Assembly (NCBI GenBank): GCA_035353395.1
Contig: DAOPZL010000001.1
Span: 62,001-126,000, forward strand
DNA length: 64,000 nt
Direction of reading: 5' to 3'
DNA from: UBA1801 sp035353395
Lineage (GTDB): Bacteria > Acidobacteriota > Holophagae > Holophagales > Holophagaceae
In this document: positions 53,447-62,401 of the stretch, piece after piece
Position numbering within the stretch: position 1 is the stretch's first letter
Layout: every line of letters starts with the position of its first letter
Program-made: the position numbers and the translations under genes
The notes under the pieces: generated by a model
Seen by the model: only the letters and a program-made list of their open reading frames with translations
Database searches by the model: none
Told to the model about the DNA's origin: nothing

Positions 53447-53483
53447 CGCTCCAGCTCCCCCCTGACGCGGGTACACTCTTTCC

Positions 53484-55193
53484 ATGCGCATCGCCCTGCT
53501 CCAGCTTGGTTCACGTCTCGCCGATCCCGAAGCCAACGGCCGGGCCATCGAGCTGGCCTACCGCTCGGCCCTCGACCTGGGGGCGCAGCTGGTCGTGACG
53601 CCGGAGATGGCGGTTCCCGGCTACCTGGCCGAGGACCGGATGTGGGAGACCGGGCTGCGCGTCCGCATCCACCAGGAATCGGTCCGGCTCGCGGCCGTCC
53701 CGGGGCCGGTGCCCCTGATCGTCGGGACCTGCAGCCCCTCGCCTTCAGGCCGGTTGTGGAACGAGCTGCGCTGGTGCGAGAACGGGAAGACGCGGGCCGT
53801 GGTCAGGAAGCGCATCCTCCCCGTCTACGATGTCTTCGACGAAAGCCGCTACTTCGACGCGGACACGGAGCCTCAGCCCCTGGTGGACTACCTGGGGGAG
53901 CGGGTGGGGCTGTCGATCTGCGAGGACCTGTGGGCGGATTCCGCGCTGGTGGTGAGTCCGATCCGCTATGCCTTCGATCCCGTCGCCGAACTGGTGGCGC
54001 AGGGGGCCACGCTCGTGCTGAACGCCTCGGCCAGTCCGGGAACCCTGGGCAGCTACGTTCCGCCCGGACGCAGCGCGGCCTGGGCCGTCCCCTCGAAGCT
54101 CGCGATGCGCCGCAGCCTGCTGACCGGGCATGCGGCCAAGTACGGCATCCCGATCGGCTACGCCTGCCGGGTCGGCTCCGAGAGCTGGCTCACCTTCGAC
54201 GGCGGGTCCGGGCTGATGCAGCCCGACGGGACCTGGCAGACGGACAGATACTTCGAGGAAGGCATCGTGATGGTGGATTCGGAGGCGGCGGGCAAGGCCT
54301 GGCCGGCCGAACCCTCCGAAGGGGCCTACCTGCGCAAGGCGCTGGGCATGGGGCTCCGCGAGAACCTGGGCAAGCAGGGCCTGGAGGCCGTGGTCGTGGG
54401 CCTCTCGGGGGGCATCGACAGCGCCGTGGTCGCCGCCATGGCGGCCGAGAACCTGGATCCGAAGCGGGTGCTGGGCGTCGCCCTGCCCACGCGGTATACG
54501 AGCCCGGAGAGCCTGGCCCTCGCGGAGGAACAGGCGCGGGCCACCGGCATCCACTTCCTCCGTGTGGACGTCGATCCGCTCTACGCCGGAGTCGAGCGCT
54601 CCCTGAAAGACGCTTTCCCGGGCCGAACCTTCGGGCTTACGGACGAGAACCTCCAGAGCCGCGCCCGCGGCATGACCCTCATGGCCCTCACCTCCGAGCC
54701 TGAGGTCCACCGGATGCTCGGCACCGGGCGCGTGGCGGTACTGAACACAGGCAACAAGAGCGAGGCCGCCACCGGCTACTTCACCCTCTACGGGGACGGC
54801 ATCGGCGCGTTCGGGATCCTCGGGGACTGCCTCAAGGCCCGGGTCTTCGCCCTGGCCCGAGAGCTTGGCACGATCCCGCCGGGGGTCCTGCAGCGGAAGC
54901 CCACGGCCGAGCTCCGTCCCAACCAGACCGACGAGGCGAGCCTGCTGCCCTACGTCCAGCTGGACGCCATCCTGGGCGCGTGCCTGGAGGCGCACCGCCA
55001 GGAGGAGACCCTGGCCGACGACCTGGCCTGCTTCCTCGACGGCGAGAGCCTGGAACAGGCGAGGGCCGCGCTGCCGCGCATCCTGAGGCTGATGAGGACT
55101 TCGGAGTTCAAGCGCCGCCAGCTGCCCTTCGCCCTCAAGGTGAGTCCCTGGGCCTTCGGCAGCGGGCGCAGGATCCCCCTGACTGCGGTGTGA
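53484..55193 (+). CDS. nadE: Glutamine-dependent NAD+ synthetase
   Basis: A 569-residue two-domain enzyme that amidates nicotinic acid adenine dinucleotide using glutamine. The N-terminal nitrilase-fold glutaminase has the triad E41 (TPEMAVPGY), K109 (RKRILPVYDVFDE) and C146 (SICEDLW). The C-terminal synthetase has the pyrophosphatase loop GLSGGIDSAVVAAM (308-314 core) and TGNKSEAATGYFTLYGDG. Length fits the bacterial glutamine-dependent type. It is convergent with a second nitrilase-fold gene 10 bp away. Confidence 0.96.
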   Translation: MRIALLQLGSRLADPEANGRAIELAYRSALDLGAQLVVTPEMAVPGYLAEDRMWETGLRVRIHQESVRLAAVPGPVPLIVGTCSPSPSGRLWNELRWCENGKTRAVVRKRILPVYDVFDESRYFDADTEPQPLVDYLGERVGLSICEDLWADSALVVSPIRYAFDPVAELVAQGATLVLNASASPGTLGSYVPPGRSAAWAVPSKLAMRRSLLTGHAAKYGIPIGYACRVGSESWLTFDGGSGLMQPDGTWQTDRYFEEGIVMVDSEAAGKAWPAEPSEGAYLRKALGMGLRENLGKQGLEAVVVGLSGGIDSAVVAAMAAENLDPKRVLGVALPTRYTSPESLALAEEQARATGIHFLRVDVDPLYAGVERSLKDAFPGRTFGLTDENLQSRARGMTLMALTSEPEVHRMLGTGRVAVLNTGNKSEAATGYFTLYGDGIGAFGILGDCLKARVFALARELGTIPPGVLQRKPTAELRPNQTDEASLLPYVQLDAILGACLEAHRQEETLADDLACFLDGESLEQARAALPRILRLMRTSEFKRRQLPFALKVSPWAFGSGRRIPLTAV

Positions 55194-55203
55194 GCCATCC
55201 TTA

Positions 55204-55944
55204 TCAGGCCAGCTCCACCTTCCGGACATCCCGGTAGTCCCGGAGGGGATCGATGAGCACGGCATCGAAACGGCGGCGGTCGAGGACGTAGGAATGGTCG
55301 TCCTCGGTCGGGACGGGATCCCCGAGGGGGTCGAAGACATGGTTGCCGGCTCCGGCGAAGTCCTCGTCAGGATGGCGGGAACCCGCGATGCAGCAGCCGA
55401 CGGTGAACACGCCGTTCTCGATGGCGCGGGCGCGGAGGAGGGTCTCCCAGATGGCGTTCCTGCGCCACGGCCACCAGGCCGAGACCACCAGGACATCGCA
55501 CCTGGCCTGCATCCTCAGGGCCCTGGCCTGCTCCGGGAAGCGGACGTCGTTGCAGTTCATGAGCCCCAGGGTCCATTCCTTGAACCTCACCGCCGTATAG
55601 TGGCCGCCCGGTTCCCAGAGATCGAACTCGCCGTTGGGACCGAAGAGGTGCACCTTGTCGTAGGTCGCCCTCTCCTCGCCGGCGAGCCAGAAGGTCATGC
55701 GGTTCCGCCGGTCCTCCGTGAAGGACCCGAACACGAAGGCCGTGCCGGGGTGGCTGTGGGAGACGGCGGTGAACTTCCGCCTGACCTCAAGGGGGTCTGC
55801 GACGCGCTTGTAGCCGTGCAGGAAGCTTTCAGGAAACACGCAGAGCTCGGCTCCGCACGCATCGGCCCGGGAGGCCTCCGCCTCCAGCTGGTCGAGATTG
55901 GCGGCCACATCGAGGCAGACCGAGCGCGAAAGGTAGATTTGCAT
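55204..55944 (-). CDS. Nitrilase-family carbon-nitrogen hydrolase
   Basis: A 246-residue single-domain hydrolase of the nitrilase superfamily. Catalytic residues are Glu in VFPESFLHGY, Lys in TYDKVHLFG and Cys in GLMNCNDVRFPEQAR. The length and the MNCNDVRFPE motif suggest an omega-amidase or deaminated-glutathione amidase-like enzyme, although the classical motif is YDxRFPEL. The substrate is unproven. The start is taken at ATG 55944 (MQIYLSRS), the natural beginning of the fold. An ATG at 55998 would add an 18-residue acidic tail. It is convergent with nadE. Confidence 0.85.
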   Translation of the reverse strand: MQIYLSRSVCLDVAANLDQLEAEASRADACGAELCVFPESFLHGYKRVADPLEVRRKFTAVSHSHPGTAFVFGSFTEDRRNRMTFWLAGEERATYDKVHLFGPNGEFDLWEPGGHYTAVRFKEWTLGLMNCNDVRFPEQARALRMQARCDVLVVSAWWPWRRNAIWETLLRARAIENGVFTVGCCIAGSRHPDEDFAGAGNHVFDPLGDPVPTEDDHSYVLDRRRFDAVLIDPLRDYRDVRKVELA

Positions 55945-56052
55945 GATTATCTCATCTGGAGACAGGGGTTCCGCTTCCAGAGTATCCTCGAAAAGCATGG
56001 ATGGCCCAGATCGTCTTGCGAACGCCTCGAACCGTTCCCTGGGTTTCCCTTC

Positions 56053-56775
56053 ATGCGTCCGGGAGGTCCATTGCTAGATCCAGTCCCCGCGAGAAGCGCC
56101 GTGAGGCAGGAAGTGGAAGCGGCCCTCGGCGCCTGGGAAGGGGTCCTTCCGGCAAGGGGAACCGTCTTCCAGGAGCCTTTCGGCCCGGCATTCATCGCGA
56201 GTCCCCGTCTCGCCGAGGCGCTCGCCATGGCCGTCTCCCGGCACCGGGACCAGGTCCGGAAGGGGACGAACATCCCCTACGTGACCCATCTCCTGGCCGT
56301 GGCCGCGCTGGTCGGCGAATCGGGAGGCGGCGAGGAGGAGGTGATCGCGGCCCTGCTCCACGATGCGGTGGAGGATGGGGGCGGGAGCCTCCTGCTGGAG
56401 GAGATCGAGCGGCAGTTCGGCCGGACCGTGGCCGGGATCGTGGAAGGCTGCACCGAGGAGCTGCAGGAGATCAAGTCGCCGTGGCTCGAGCGCAAGAAGG
56501 CCTTCCTGATGCGCCTGGCCGGAGCCTCCCTGAGCGTGCTCCGCGTCACCTGCGCGGACAAGCTCCACAACGCGCACGCCGTCTCGCGGGACCTGAAGGT
56601 CCAGGGCCCTGCGGTGTTCGAACGTTTCAAGGGGGACCGGGACGGGACGCTCTGGTACTACCGCTCCCTGGCCCGGTTCTTCGGCGCCCTGGTGCAGGAC
56701 GAGCCCGGCCTCGATCCGGGCTTCCGGACGATGATCCGGGAACTGCGGGAGACGGTCGCGGGCCTCGAGGGCTGA
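56053..56775 (+). CDS. HD-domain protein, small alarmone hydrolase-like
   Basis: A 240-residue protein with the HD_4 layout of SpoT/MESH1 hydrolases. MAVSRHRDQVRKGTNIPYVTH carries the first His, ALLHDAVEDGG is the HD pair plus the ED motif, and RVTCADKLHNAHAVSRD carries the late Asp. These are the manganese-coordinating and (p)ppGpp-contacting positions of the hydrolase. No synthetase, TGS or ACT domain is present, so it would act as a stand-alone alarmone hydrolase if the inference holds. The ATG at 56053 lacks a ribosome binding site. A TTG at 56071 has GGGAGG just upstream and may be the true start. Confidence 0.82.
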   Translation: MRPGGPLLDPVPARSAVRQEVEAALGAWEGVLPARGTVFQEPFGPAFIASPRLAEALAMAVSRHRDQVRKGTNIPYVTHLLAVAALVGESGGGEEEVIAALLHDAVEDGGGSLLLEEIERQFGRTVAGIVEGCTEELQEIKSPWLERKKAFLMRLAGASLSVLRVTCADKLHNAHAVSRDLKVQGPAVFERFKGDRDGTLWYYRSLARFFGALVQDEPGLDPGFRTMIRELRETVAGLEG

Positions 56776-56810
56776 ACCAGGAAGGACCCCGTCCGGGGCC
56801 CGTCATGGAT

Positions 56811-56894
56811 TGGTGCCGGTGAAGGGAGTCGAACCCCCAAGCCTTTCGGCGGTCGATTTTGAGTCGACTGCGTCTGCCATTCCGCCACACCGGC
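56811..56894 (-). tRNA. tRNA-Leu (anticodon CAA)
   Basis: An 84-nt class II tRNA on the minus strand. The acceptor gccggtg pairs with caccggc, followed by A73 and an encoded CCA. The D-arm region ggcggaatggcagacgc is leucine-like. The anticodon loop ctcaaaa gives CAA (reads UUG). The variable arm is cgccgaaaggcttg, and the T-arm gggggttcgactccctt. A promoter is visible directly upstream. Confidence 0.96.
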
Positions 56895-56904
56895 CGAGGC
56901 CTAC

Positions 56905-56933
56905 AGCATAGCCTGAGTCGCGCCGCCTCCCAA
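56905..56933 (-). promoter_or_regulatory. Probable sigma-70 promoter of tRNA-Leu
   Basis: On the minus strand TTGGGA (56933-56928) and TATGCT (56910-56905) are separated by exactly 17 bp. The predicted start falls a few bases before the tRNA 5' end at 56894. Both hexamers keep the strongest consensus positions. Confidence 0.55.
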
Positions 56934-56955
56934 GCCGGATCTGCCGCCCGGCAGG

Positions 56956-58437
56956 TCATCCGCGGAGCGGGGGCCTCCTGCGGTGGTGGTCGGTGACGAG
57001 CTGGAACGCATGTGCGCATTCAAGCAAGCTGACATCGGAGAGCGGGGGGCCGATGAGCTGCATGCCCACCGGCAGGAGTGCGCCGGGATCGTCCGCGGGC
57101 GCGGAGAACCCGGCGGGGACCGAAATGCAGGGCATCGCTGCCAGGGACGAGGTGACCGTGAAGATGTCGGCCATGTACATCGCCATGGGGTCTTCGGTCC
57201 TGGTGCCGAGCTTGAACGCCACGGTCGGGCTGACCGGGGTCAGGAGCAGGTCCGCCTTCCGGAAGGCCTCGGTGAAATCGCGGGTGATCAGGGTCCTGGC
57301 CTTGAGGGCCTTGAGGTAGTAGGCGTCGTAGTAGCCCTTGGAAAGACAGAAGGCGCCGAGCAGGATCCTCCGCTTGACCTCGGGCCCGAAACCCGCGTCC
57401 CGGGTTTCGGAGATCATGCCATGGAGCGTGGCGGCCTCCTTCCTGAGGCCGTAGCGGACGCCGTCGAACCGGCTCATGTTGCTGCTGACCTCGGAGGTGC
57501 AGATCACGTAGTAGGTCTCGATGGCGTAGGCCGTGTGGGGCAGCGAGAGATCCACCATCTCCGCGCCCTCCGAGGCCAGGCGCCGGATGGCCCCGTCGAG
57601 GACGCCGCGGACGCCGGGATCGATGCCGCCTCCGTAATATTCCCTGGGCAGCCCGATCCGCAGGCCTTTCAGGGCCCCGGGGCGAAGCCGGGCCAGCCGG
57701 TGGGCATCCGGCAGGTCCACGCTGGTCGCGTCGAGGAGATCCTTCCCGGCCAGGACGGACAGACCGGCGGCCAGGTCGCGGGCGCTCGCGGCCACGGGGC
57801 CGACCTGGTCCAGGCTGGAGGCCATGGCCGTCACCCCGAAGCGGCTCAGGACGCCGTAGGTGGGCCGGAAGGCCGTCACGTTGCAGAAGCCCGCGGGCAG
57901 CCGCACGGACCCCCCCGTGTCGGTTCCCAGGGCGAAGGGCGCATAGCCGGCCGCCACCGAGATGATGGATCCGGAGCTGCTTCCGCCCGGGACCCGGGTG
58001 GCGTCCCAGGGATTCCTGGCGGGGCCGGAGCAGCTGTGCTCGCCGCTGGAACCCATGGCGAACTCGTCCATGTTGGCCTTGGCCACCGGGACGGCCCCCG
58101 CGTCCAGGAGCCTCCGGACCACGGTGGCATCGTACGGGCTCGCGTAGTCCTCCAGGATCCTGGATCCGTTCCGCGTGGGAGCGCCCTTCCAGTTGAGGTT
58201 GTCCTTGAGCACGACCGGGATGCCCAGCATGGGGCCGCGGTCGCCCCGGGCCAGCCGTGCTTCCGCCGAGCGCGCGGCCCGCAGCGTGGCGTCGCGGTCC
58301 CTGAACGTCACCGCGTTCAGGAGCGGATCGAGGAGCTCCATGCGCTCCAGGCAATGCATGGCGAGGTATACCGGGGAGAGATCTCCGGCGTCCAGCCCGT
58401 CCCGCCAGTCGCCCAGGGAACATGGGATCATTCGCAT
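56956..58437 (-). CDS. gatA: Asp-tRNA(Asn)/Glu-tRNA(Gln) amidotransferase subunit A
   Basis: A 493-residue amidase-signature enzyme. The catalytic triad is K78 (IPVVLKDN), the cis-Ser in PGGSSSGS (around 153-155) and nucleophile S177 (GTDTGGS). The blocks NGSRILEDYASPYDATVVRRL, RPTYGVLSRFG, ASSLDQVGP and GLPREYY match GatA, which releases ammonia from glutamine for transamidation of mischarged tRNA. gatB and gatC are not adjacent. AFRPTYG replaces the usual GLKPTYG, so a paralogous amidase remains possible. It is divergent from the DnaJ-TPR gene. Confidence 0.9.
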   Translation of the reverse strand: MRMIPCSLGDWRDGLDAGDLSPVYLAMHCLERMELLDPLLNAVTFRDRDATLRAARSAEARLARGDRGPMLGIPVVLKDNLNWKGAPTRNGSRILEDYASPYDATVVRRLLDAGAVPVAKANMDEFAMGSSGEHSCSGPARNPWDATRVPGGSSSGSIISVAAGYAPFALGTDTGGSVRLPAGFCNVTAFRPTYGVLSRFGVTAMASSLDQVGPVAASARDLAAGLSVLAGKDLLDATSVDLPDAHRLARLRPGALKGLRIGLPREYYGGGIDPGVRGVLDGAIRRLASEGAEMVDLSLPHTAYAIETYYVICTSEVSSNMSRFDGVRYGLRKEAATLHGMISETRDAGFGPEVKRRILLGAFCLSKGYYDAYYLKALKARTLITRDFTEAFRKADLLLTPVSPTVAFKLGTRTEDPMAMYMADIFTVTSSLAAMPCISVPAGFSAPADDPGALLPVGMQLIGPPLSDVSLLECAHAFQLVTDHHRRRPPLRG

Positions 58438-58513
58438 CTCCTTTGCCGGATGGGTCCGGCGAGGAATAGGCTATCCTTTGTTCAAGGTACTTGCCCGAAA
58501 ACTCGAAAAGAAG

Positions 58514-59275
58514 ATGGCAGTTGCAAATGGAACATCGATGAACCCTTACGAAATACTAGAGCTCAACCCGGGAGCTTCGGCGGAGGACGTCAAAGCTGCA
58601 TACCATCGTCTGGCGAAGCAATGGCATCCCGACCGGTTCACGGGTGCCGAGAAGGAAGCGGCTGAGAACCGCTTCCGGCAGCTCGCGGAGGCATTCAACA
58701 TGCTGAAGGACGCGGGCCGGCGCGAGGAGGCAGCCAGGAATATTCCTGCCGCGGCGGATGCCGCGAAGGCCGATGTCCAGATCCAGCTGGATTCTGCATC
58801 CAGGACCGTGCCCCTCCATGAACGCACCGCGGCGGACTGGTACACGGAGGCCAAGGAGTCCTTCGAGTCCGGGGATCCCGAAAAGGCGCTGGGCCTGGTC
58901 CAGTACTGCATCCGGCTCGAGTCCGGGAATGCCGAGTACCATGTATTCATGGCCAAGGTCCTCGACGAGGCCGGAGGGGATAAGAAGGCCCTGGTCAAGG
59001 CCCTGGAAACCGCCATCCGACTCAACCCGAAGGATGTCGATTCGATCATCCGCCTGGCGGAGGTCTTCCAGTCCGTGGGCATGTACGCGAGAGCCACGAA
59101 GCTGTGGGAGAGGGCGCGCAACCTGGCGCCTAACCACAGGCATTTCATGGCGGAACAGAAGAAAACATCCTCCAAGGCCAAGTCCGCGGCGAAACCCCAG
59201 GGACTGGGAGAACAGTTCGAAGCGTTGAAGGACCAGTGGGCGGCGATGATCAGTCGGGTTTTCAAGAGAGGTTGA
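58514..59275 (+). CDS. DnaJ-domain protein with TPR-like repeats
   Basis: A 253-residue protein. Residues ~8-70 are a J domain (NPYEILELNPGASAEDVKAAY, HPD at 38-40), which stimulates a DnaK-type ATPase. Residues ~110-220 contain two to three TPR-like helical repeats (WYTEAKESFESGDPEKALGLV; MAKVLDEAGGDKKALVKALE; RLAEVFQSVGMYARATKLWE). The C-terminus is basic (KKTSSKAKSAAK). There is no zinc-finger or substrate-binding region of classical DnaJ. The start is ATG 58514 with AAAAGAAG upstream; ATG 58538 is an alternative. It is followed 2 bp later by a PP2C phosphatase gene and then the pil operon. Confidence 0.85.
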   Translation: MAVANGTSMNPYEILELNPGASAEDVKAAYHRLAKQWHPDRFTGAEKEAAENRFRQLAEAFNMLKDAGRREEAARNIPAAADAAKADVQIQLDSASRTVPLHERTAADWYTEAKESFESGDPEKALGLVQYCIRLESGNAEYHVFMAKVLDEAGGDKKALVKALETAIRLNPKDVDSIIRLAEVFQSVGMYARATKLWERARNLAPNHRHFMAEQKKTSSKAKSAAKPQGLGEQFEALKDQWAAMISRVFKRG

Positions 59276-59277
59276 CC

Positions 59278-60066
59278 ATGCGCGTCGTATCTGCGGGCCT
59301 GACGGACGTCGGCTGTGTCCGGAAGCACAACGAGGACAACTTCCTGATCGACGTGGAGCGGGGTCTCTTCGTGGTTGCCGACGGCCTCGGCGGGCATGCG
59401 GCGGGGGAAGTCGCCAGCCAGATCGTCGTGGACAAGATGGGCCAGTTCATCGCCCAGACTGTCGAGCTGGACCGGACCTGGCCCATGGAATACGACGTGA
59501 ACCTGGCCTACGACGGGAACCGTCTCAAGGTGGCGCTCATGCTGACCGACCAGGCGATCCTGGAGGACATCCGGAGCAACCCGGAACGGGAATCCATGGG
59601 GTCGACGGTCGTGGCCTGCCTGGTCCACGATTCCAGGGCCACCCTGGCCCACGTCGGGGACAGCCGGGCCTATCTCCTCAACGCCCGCGGGATCCAGCAG
59701 ATCACCCGGGACCATTCCTGGGTCGCCGAGCAGGTGGCCAACGGGATATTGACACCGGAAGAGGCCCGCAAGCACCCCTTCCGCAACGTGATCACCCAGG
59801 CCCTCGGGAATGGAGCGGACCTGGATATCGCCATCCAGGAAATCCAGGTCAAGGAATTGGACCAGCTTTTGCTTTGTTCCGATGGATTGTCAGGAATGGT
59901 TCAGGATGAGGAGATCTGGAGTATCGTCCGGGCCAGCGGGAATCTCGAGGAAGCGGCACAACAGTTAATAAACGTAGCCAGGCAAAACGGGGGGGAAGAC
60001 AACATTACGGTACTTATCATCGGTTTCGAGCCTGATGGTACAAATCAACTGTCCCAAAACACTTGA
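59278..60066 (+). CDS. PP2C-type protein serine/threonine phosphatase (PrpC/Stp-like)
   Basis: A 262-residue metal-dependent phosphatase. Signature blocks are VRKHNEDNFLID, LFVVADGLGGHAAGEVAS, MGSTVVACLV, LAHVGDSRAYLLN, LLLCSDGLSGMV and GGEDNITVLII, which provide the metal-binding aspartates of motifs 1, 2, 8 and 11. It usually antagonises Hanks-type kinases or acts on FHA/forkhead partners. No kinase gene is adjacent. It is probably co-transcribed with the DnaJ-TPR gene. A separate promoter for pilM lies just after its stop. Confidence 0.93.
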   Translation: MRVVSAGLTDVGCVRKHNEDNFLIDVERGLFVVADGLGGHAAGEVASQIVVDKMGQFIAQTVELDRTWPMEYDVNLAYDGNRLKVALMLTDQAILEDIRSNPERESMGSTVVACLVHDSRATLAHVGDSRAYLLNARGIQQITRDHSWVAEQVANGILTPEEARKHPFRNVITQALGNGADLDIAIQEIQVKELDQLLLCSDGLSGMVQDEEIWSIVRASGNLEEAAQQLINVARQNGGEDNITVLIIGFEPDGTNQLSQNT

Positions 60067-60090
60067 CGTGCACTTATCAGACGTTACAAT
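60063..60090 (+). promoter_or_regulatory. Sigma-70 promoter of the pilMNOPQ operon
   Basis: TTGACG (60063-60068) and TACAAT (60085-60090) are separated by 16 bp, each matching five of six consensus positions. The -35 lies at the end of the phosphatase gene. The predicted start near 60097 leaves a ~25-nt leader with GAGG before the pilM GTG. Confidence 0.7.
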
Positions 60091-60121
60091 TCAGGGCCAC
60101 AATCACTAAGCGAGGCTCCCA

Positions 60122-61204
60122 GTGGGTCTTTTCGAGAACAAGAAGAAATTACTTGTCGGTTTGGATATCGGCTCAAGCGGCGTGAAGGTCTGCGAATTGC
60201 AGACGGTGGGGAAGGGCAGCGCCCAGCGCTACCGTCTCCAGAAGCTTGGCTTCGCGCCGGTCCCGCACGACGCCATCGTGGACGGCGACATCATGGACAG
60301 CAACGCTGTCGTGGGAGCCATCCGCCAGGTGCTCGCCGAGCAGAAGATCAAGTCCAAGGACGTCGCGATCTCCGTGTCGGGGCAGCAGGTGATGGTCAAG
60401 AAAGTGACCTTCCCGCTCATGAGTCCGGCGGAGTTGACCGAATCCGTACGCTGGGAAGCGGAGAGTTTCTTCCCGGCGGGGCAGGGGCTCGATTCCTATG
60501 CGCTCGATTTCGCGGTCATCGAGGAGAGGCCCGCGGACGGGAACATGGACGTCGTCCTGGTGGCCTGCCGCAAGGACAAGCTCGAGGCCTACGCGGCCTG
60601 CGTGACCCAGGCGGGGGCCCGCCCCGCCATCGTGGACGTCGACGTCTTCAGTCTCCAGAACGCGTACGAGGCGAACACGGCTCCGGGCGGACGGGACGAG
60701 GTGGTCGCCCTGGTCAACGTGGGCGCCAAGTTCACCAACCTCACCATGCTCGTGGGCCCCAAGTCCGTTTTTTGGCGGGATATCGCCTGGGGCGGCCACG
60801 AATTCACCAACAAGCTGGTGGAGGACTGGGGCGTCAGCCAGGAGGCCGCCGAACTGCTGAAGCAGGGCAAGCCTGCCGAGGGCCGCACGCCCGAGGAAGT
60901 GGAGCCCTCCCTCTCCGCCATCTCCGACAGCTTCGCGGACGAGCTGAGCCGGACGATCGATTTCTTCCGGTCGAGCTTCAAGGTGGATCGCCTCGACCGG
61001 ATCCTGCTCGCCGGCGGGAGCGCCAAGGTGCCCGGGCTCGTGGACATTCTTGGGGACCGGCTGCGGGTTTCCGTGGAGCGTTTCAATCCGTTCCAGCTGA
61101 TCGAAATCGACGAACGGAGTGTTGATCCCGCCGCGGTCCGCGACATCGGCTGCTCCGCCACGATCGCGGTTGGGTTGGCCTTGCGCCAAGTGGGGGACCG
61201 ATGA
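60122..61204 (+). CDS. pilM: Type IV pilus assembly protein PilM
   Basis: A 360-residue actin-like cytoplasmic ATPase that binds the N-terminus of PilN and anchors the inner-membrane alignment complex. Motifs are LLVGLDIGSSGVKVCEL (phosphate 1), LVNVGAKFTNLTML (phosphate 2) and ILLAGGSAKVPGLVDIL (adenosine). The start is GTG 60122 with GAGG upstream. Its stop overlaps pilN by 4 bp. Gene order M-N-O-P-Q is canonical. Confidence 0.95.
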   Translation: MGLFENKKKLLVGLDIGSSGVKVCELQTVGKGSAQRYRLQKLGFAPVPHDAIVDGDIMDSNAVVGAIRQVLAEQKIKSKDVAISVSGQQVMVKKVTFPLMSPAELTESVRWEAESFFPAGQGLDSYALDFAVIEERPADGNMDVVLVACRKDKLEAYAACVTQAGARPAIVDVDVFSLQNAYEANTAPGGRDEVVALVNVGAKFTNLTMLVGPKSVFWRDIAWGGHEFTNKLVEDWGVSQEAAELLKQGKPAEGRTPEEVEPSLSAISDSFADELSRTIDFFRSSFKVDRLDRILLAGGSAKVPGLVDILGDRLRVSVERFNPFQLIEIDERSVDPAAVRDIGCSATIAVGLALRQVGDR

Positions 61205-61791
61205 TCAAGATAAATCTGATGGGGGAGACCCTCGCCCCGGCTTCCGGGAAGAAGCCGGAAACGACCGAGTCCGTCCAGGTGTATGGACAGGAGGAGGAAG
61301 CTGCCCGTTCCTCCTTCCCCTTGGCGGGAATCCTGGTCGGCCTGTTCTTCGTGGCCTTCGGGGTCGTCTACTATATCGGCCTGAACCAGAAGGTGGAGGA
61401 ACAGACCCAGAAGAAGGCGGACCTCGAGAGGCAGAAGGCGGAACTGGCCAAGTACGTCGCGCTGGAGGCCAAGTTCAGGAAGGATCGGGACCTGATCGAG
61501 AAGAAGAAGAACGTGATCAAGAATCTCAGGATCATGCAGCACCTTCCGGTCCATCTCATGGAAGAACTGGCCAACGCGCTTCCGGACGACGTCTGGTTCC
61601 AGGAGATCACGCAGAAGGGGGCGGGGATCACCATCCGGGGAGAAAGCGCCAGCTTCGAGGCGATCAACCTGTTCCGGACCCATTTGATGGACCAGGCGGC
61701 CTGGTTCGCGAATGTGAACTACCCAACGGCCAACAAGAGGGGGAACGTCGTCGAGTTCACACTCTCCTTCGACCTGAAGAAGCCAAGCTGA
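61201..61791 (+). CDS. pilN: Type IV pilus assembly protein PilN
   Basis: A 196-residue bitopic inner-membrane protein. The N-terminal MIKINLMGE is the conserved PilM-binding INL motif. A transmembrane helix at ~residues 40-62 (FPLAGILVGLFFVAFGVVYYI) is followed by a coiled coil and a ferredoxin-like periplasmic domain (MEELANALPDDVWFQEI). It pairs with PilO. It overlaps pilM by 4 bp and ends 7 bp before pilO. Confidence 0.94.
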   Translation: MIKINLMGETLAPASGKKPETTESVQVYGQEEEAARSSFPLAGILVGLFFVAFGVVYYIGLNQKVEEQTQKKADLERQKAELAKYVALEAKFRKDRDLIEKKKNVIKNLRIMQHLPVHLMEELANALPDDVWFQEITQKGAGITIRGESASFEAINLFRTHLMDQAAWFANVNYPTANKRGNVVEFTLSFDLKKPS

Positions 61792-61798
61792 GGCGACC

Positions 61799-62398
61799 AT
61801 GAACTCGAACCTTAGAAAACAGATCCTGATCGGCGGCCTGGTGGGCATCCTCGTCATGGCCCTCACCTACATCTTCCTGGGCGGCAAGCGGGACGAGCTG
61901 AAGGCGCTGGAAGCCGCGAACGTGGAACTCCAGAAGGAAGTCGACAAGGGCTATAGCCTCAAGGCGAACGCCGAGAAGCTGAAGAAGGAAATCGCCGAAC
62001 AGCAGAAGTACCTCGATGCGCTGATCAAGATCATGCCCACGGACTCGGACCGCGGCGAGATCCCCTACCGCATGAAGAAGCTCGCGGACACTGCGGGGAT
62101 CGACCAGGTGTCCTTCGTCGTGGGAAGTCCGATCAAGAAGGACTACTACACCGAGCATCGCTTCACGTTCAACTTCCGGGCCGGCTACCACTCGTTCGGG
62201 CAGTTCGCCTCGCTGATCTCGGGCTACGAGAAGATCATCAACATCAGCGACCTGCAGTTCAAGAGAGTGGGCAGCACGACTGGGACCTATCCAGCTTCCG
62301 TCACCTGCAACGTGAGCGCCTTCGTCTACAACCCGGAGGCCCCGGCTCCGTCCGGGGCGCCTGGCAAGGCCGCCAAGGGCACGGAACAGGGAGATTGA
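61799..62398 (+). CDS. pilO: Type IV pilus assembly protein PilO
   Basis: A 199-residue inner-membrane protein with a short cytoplasmic N-terminus, one helix (ILIGGLVGILVMALTYIFL), a periplasmic coiled coil (ANAEKLKKEIAEQQKYLDAL) and the PilO core domain (YRMKKLADTAGIDQVSF; FRAGYHSFGQFASLIS). A Pro/Gly/Ala-rich tail ends the protein. It forms the heterodimer with PilN that links PilM to PilP. Confidence 0.94.
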   Translation: MNSNLRKQILIGGLVGILVMALTYIFLGGKRDELKALEAANVELQKEVDKGYSLKANAEKLKKEIAEQQKYLDALIKIMPTDSDRGEIPYRMKKLADTAGIDQVSFVVGSPIKKDYYTEHRFTFNFRAGYHSFGQFASLISGYEKIINISDLQFKRVGSTTGTYPASVTCNVSAFVYNPEAPAPSGAPGKAAKGTEQGD

Positions 62399-62401
62399 AC
62401 C

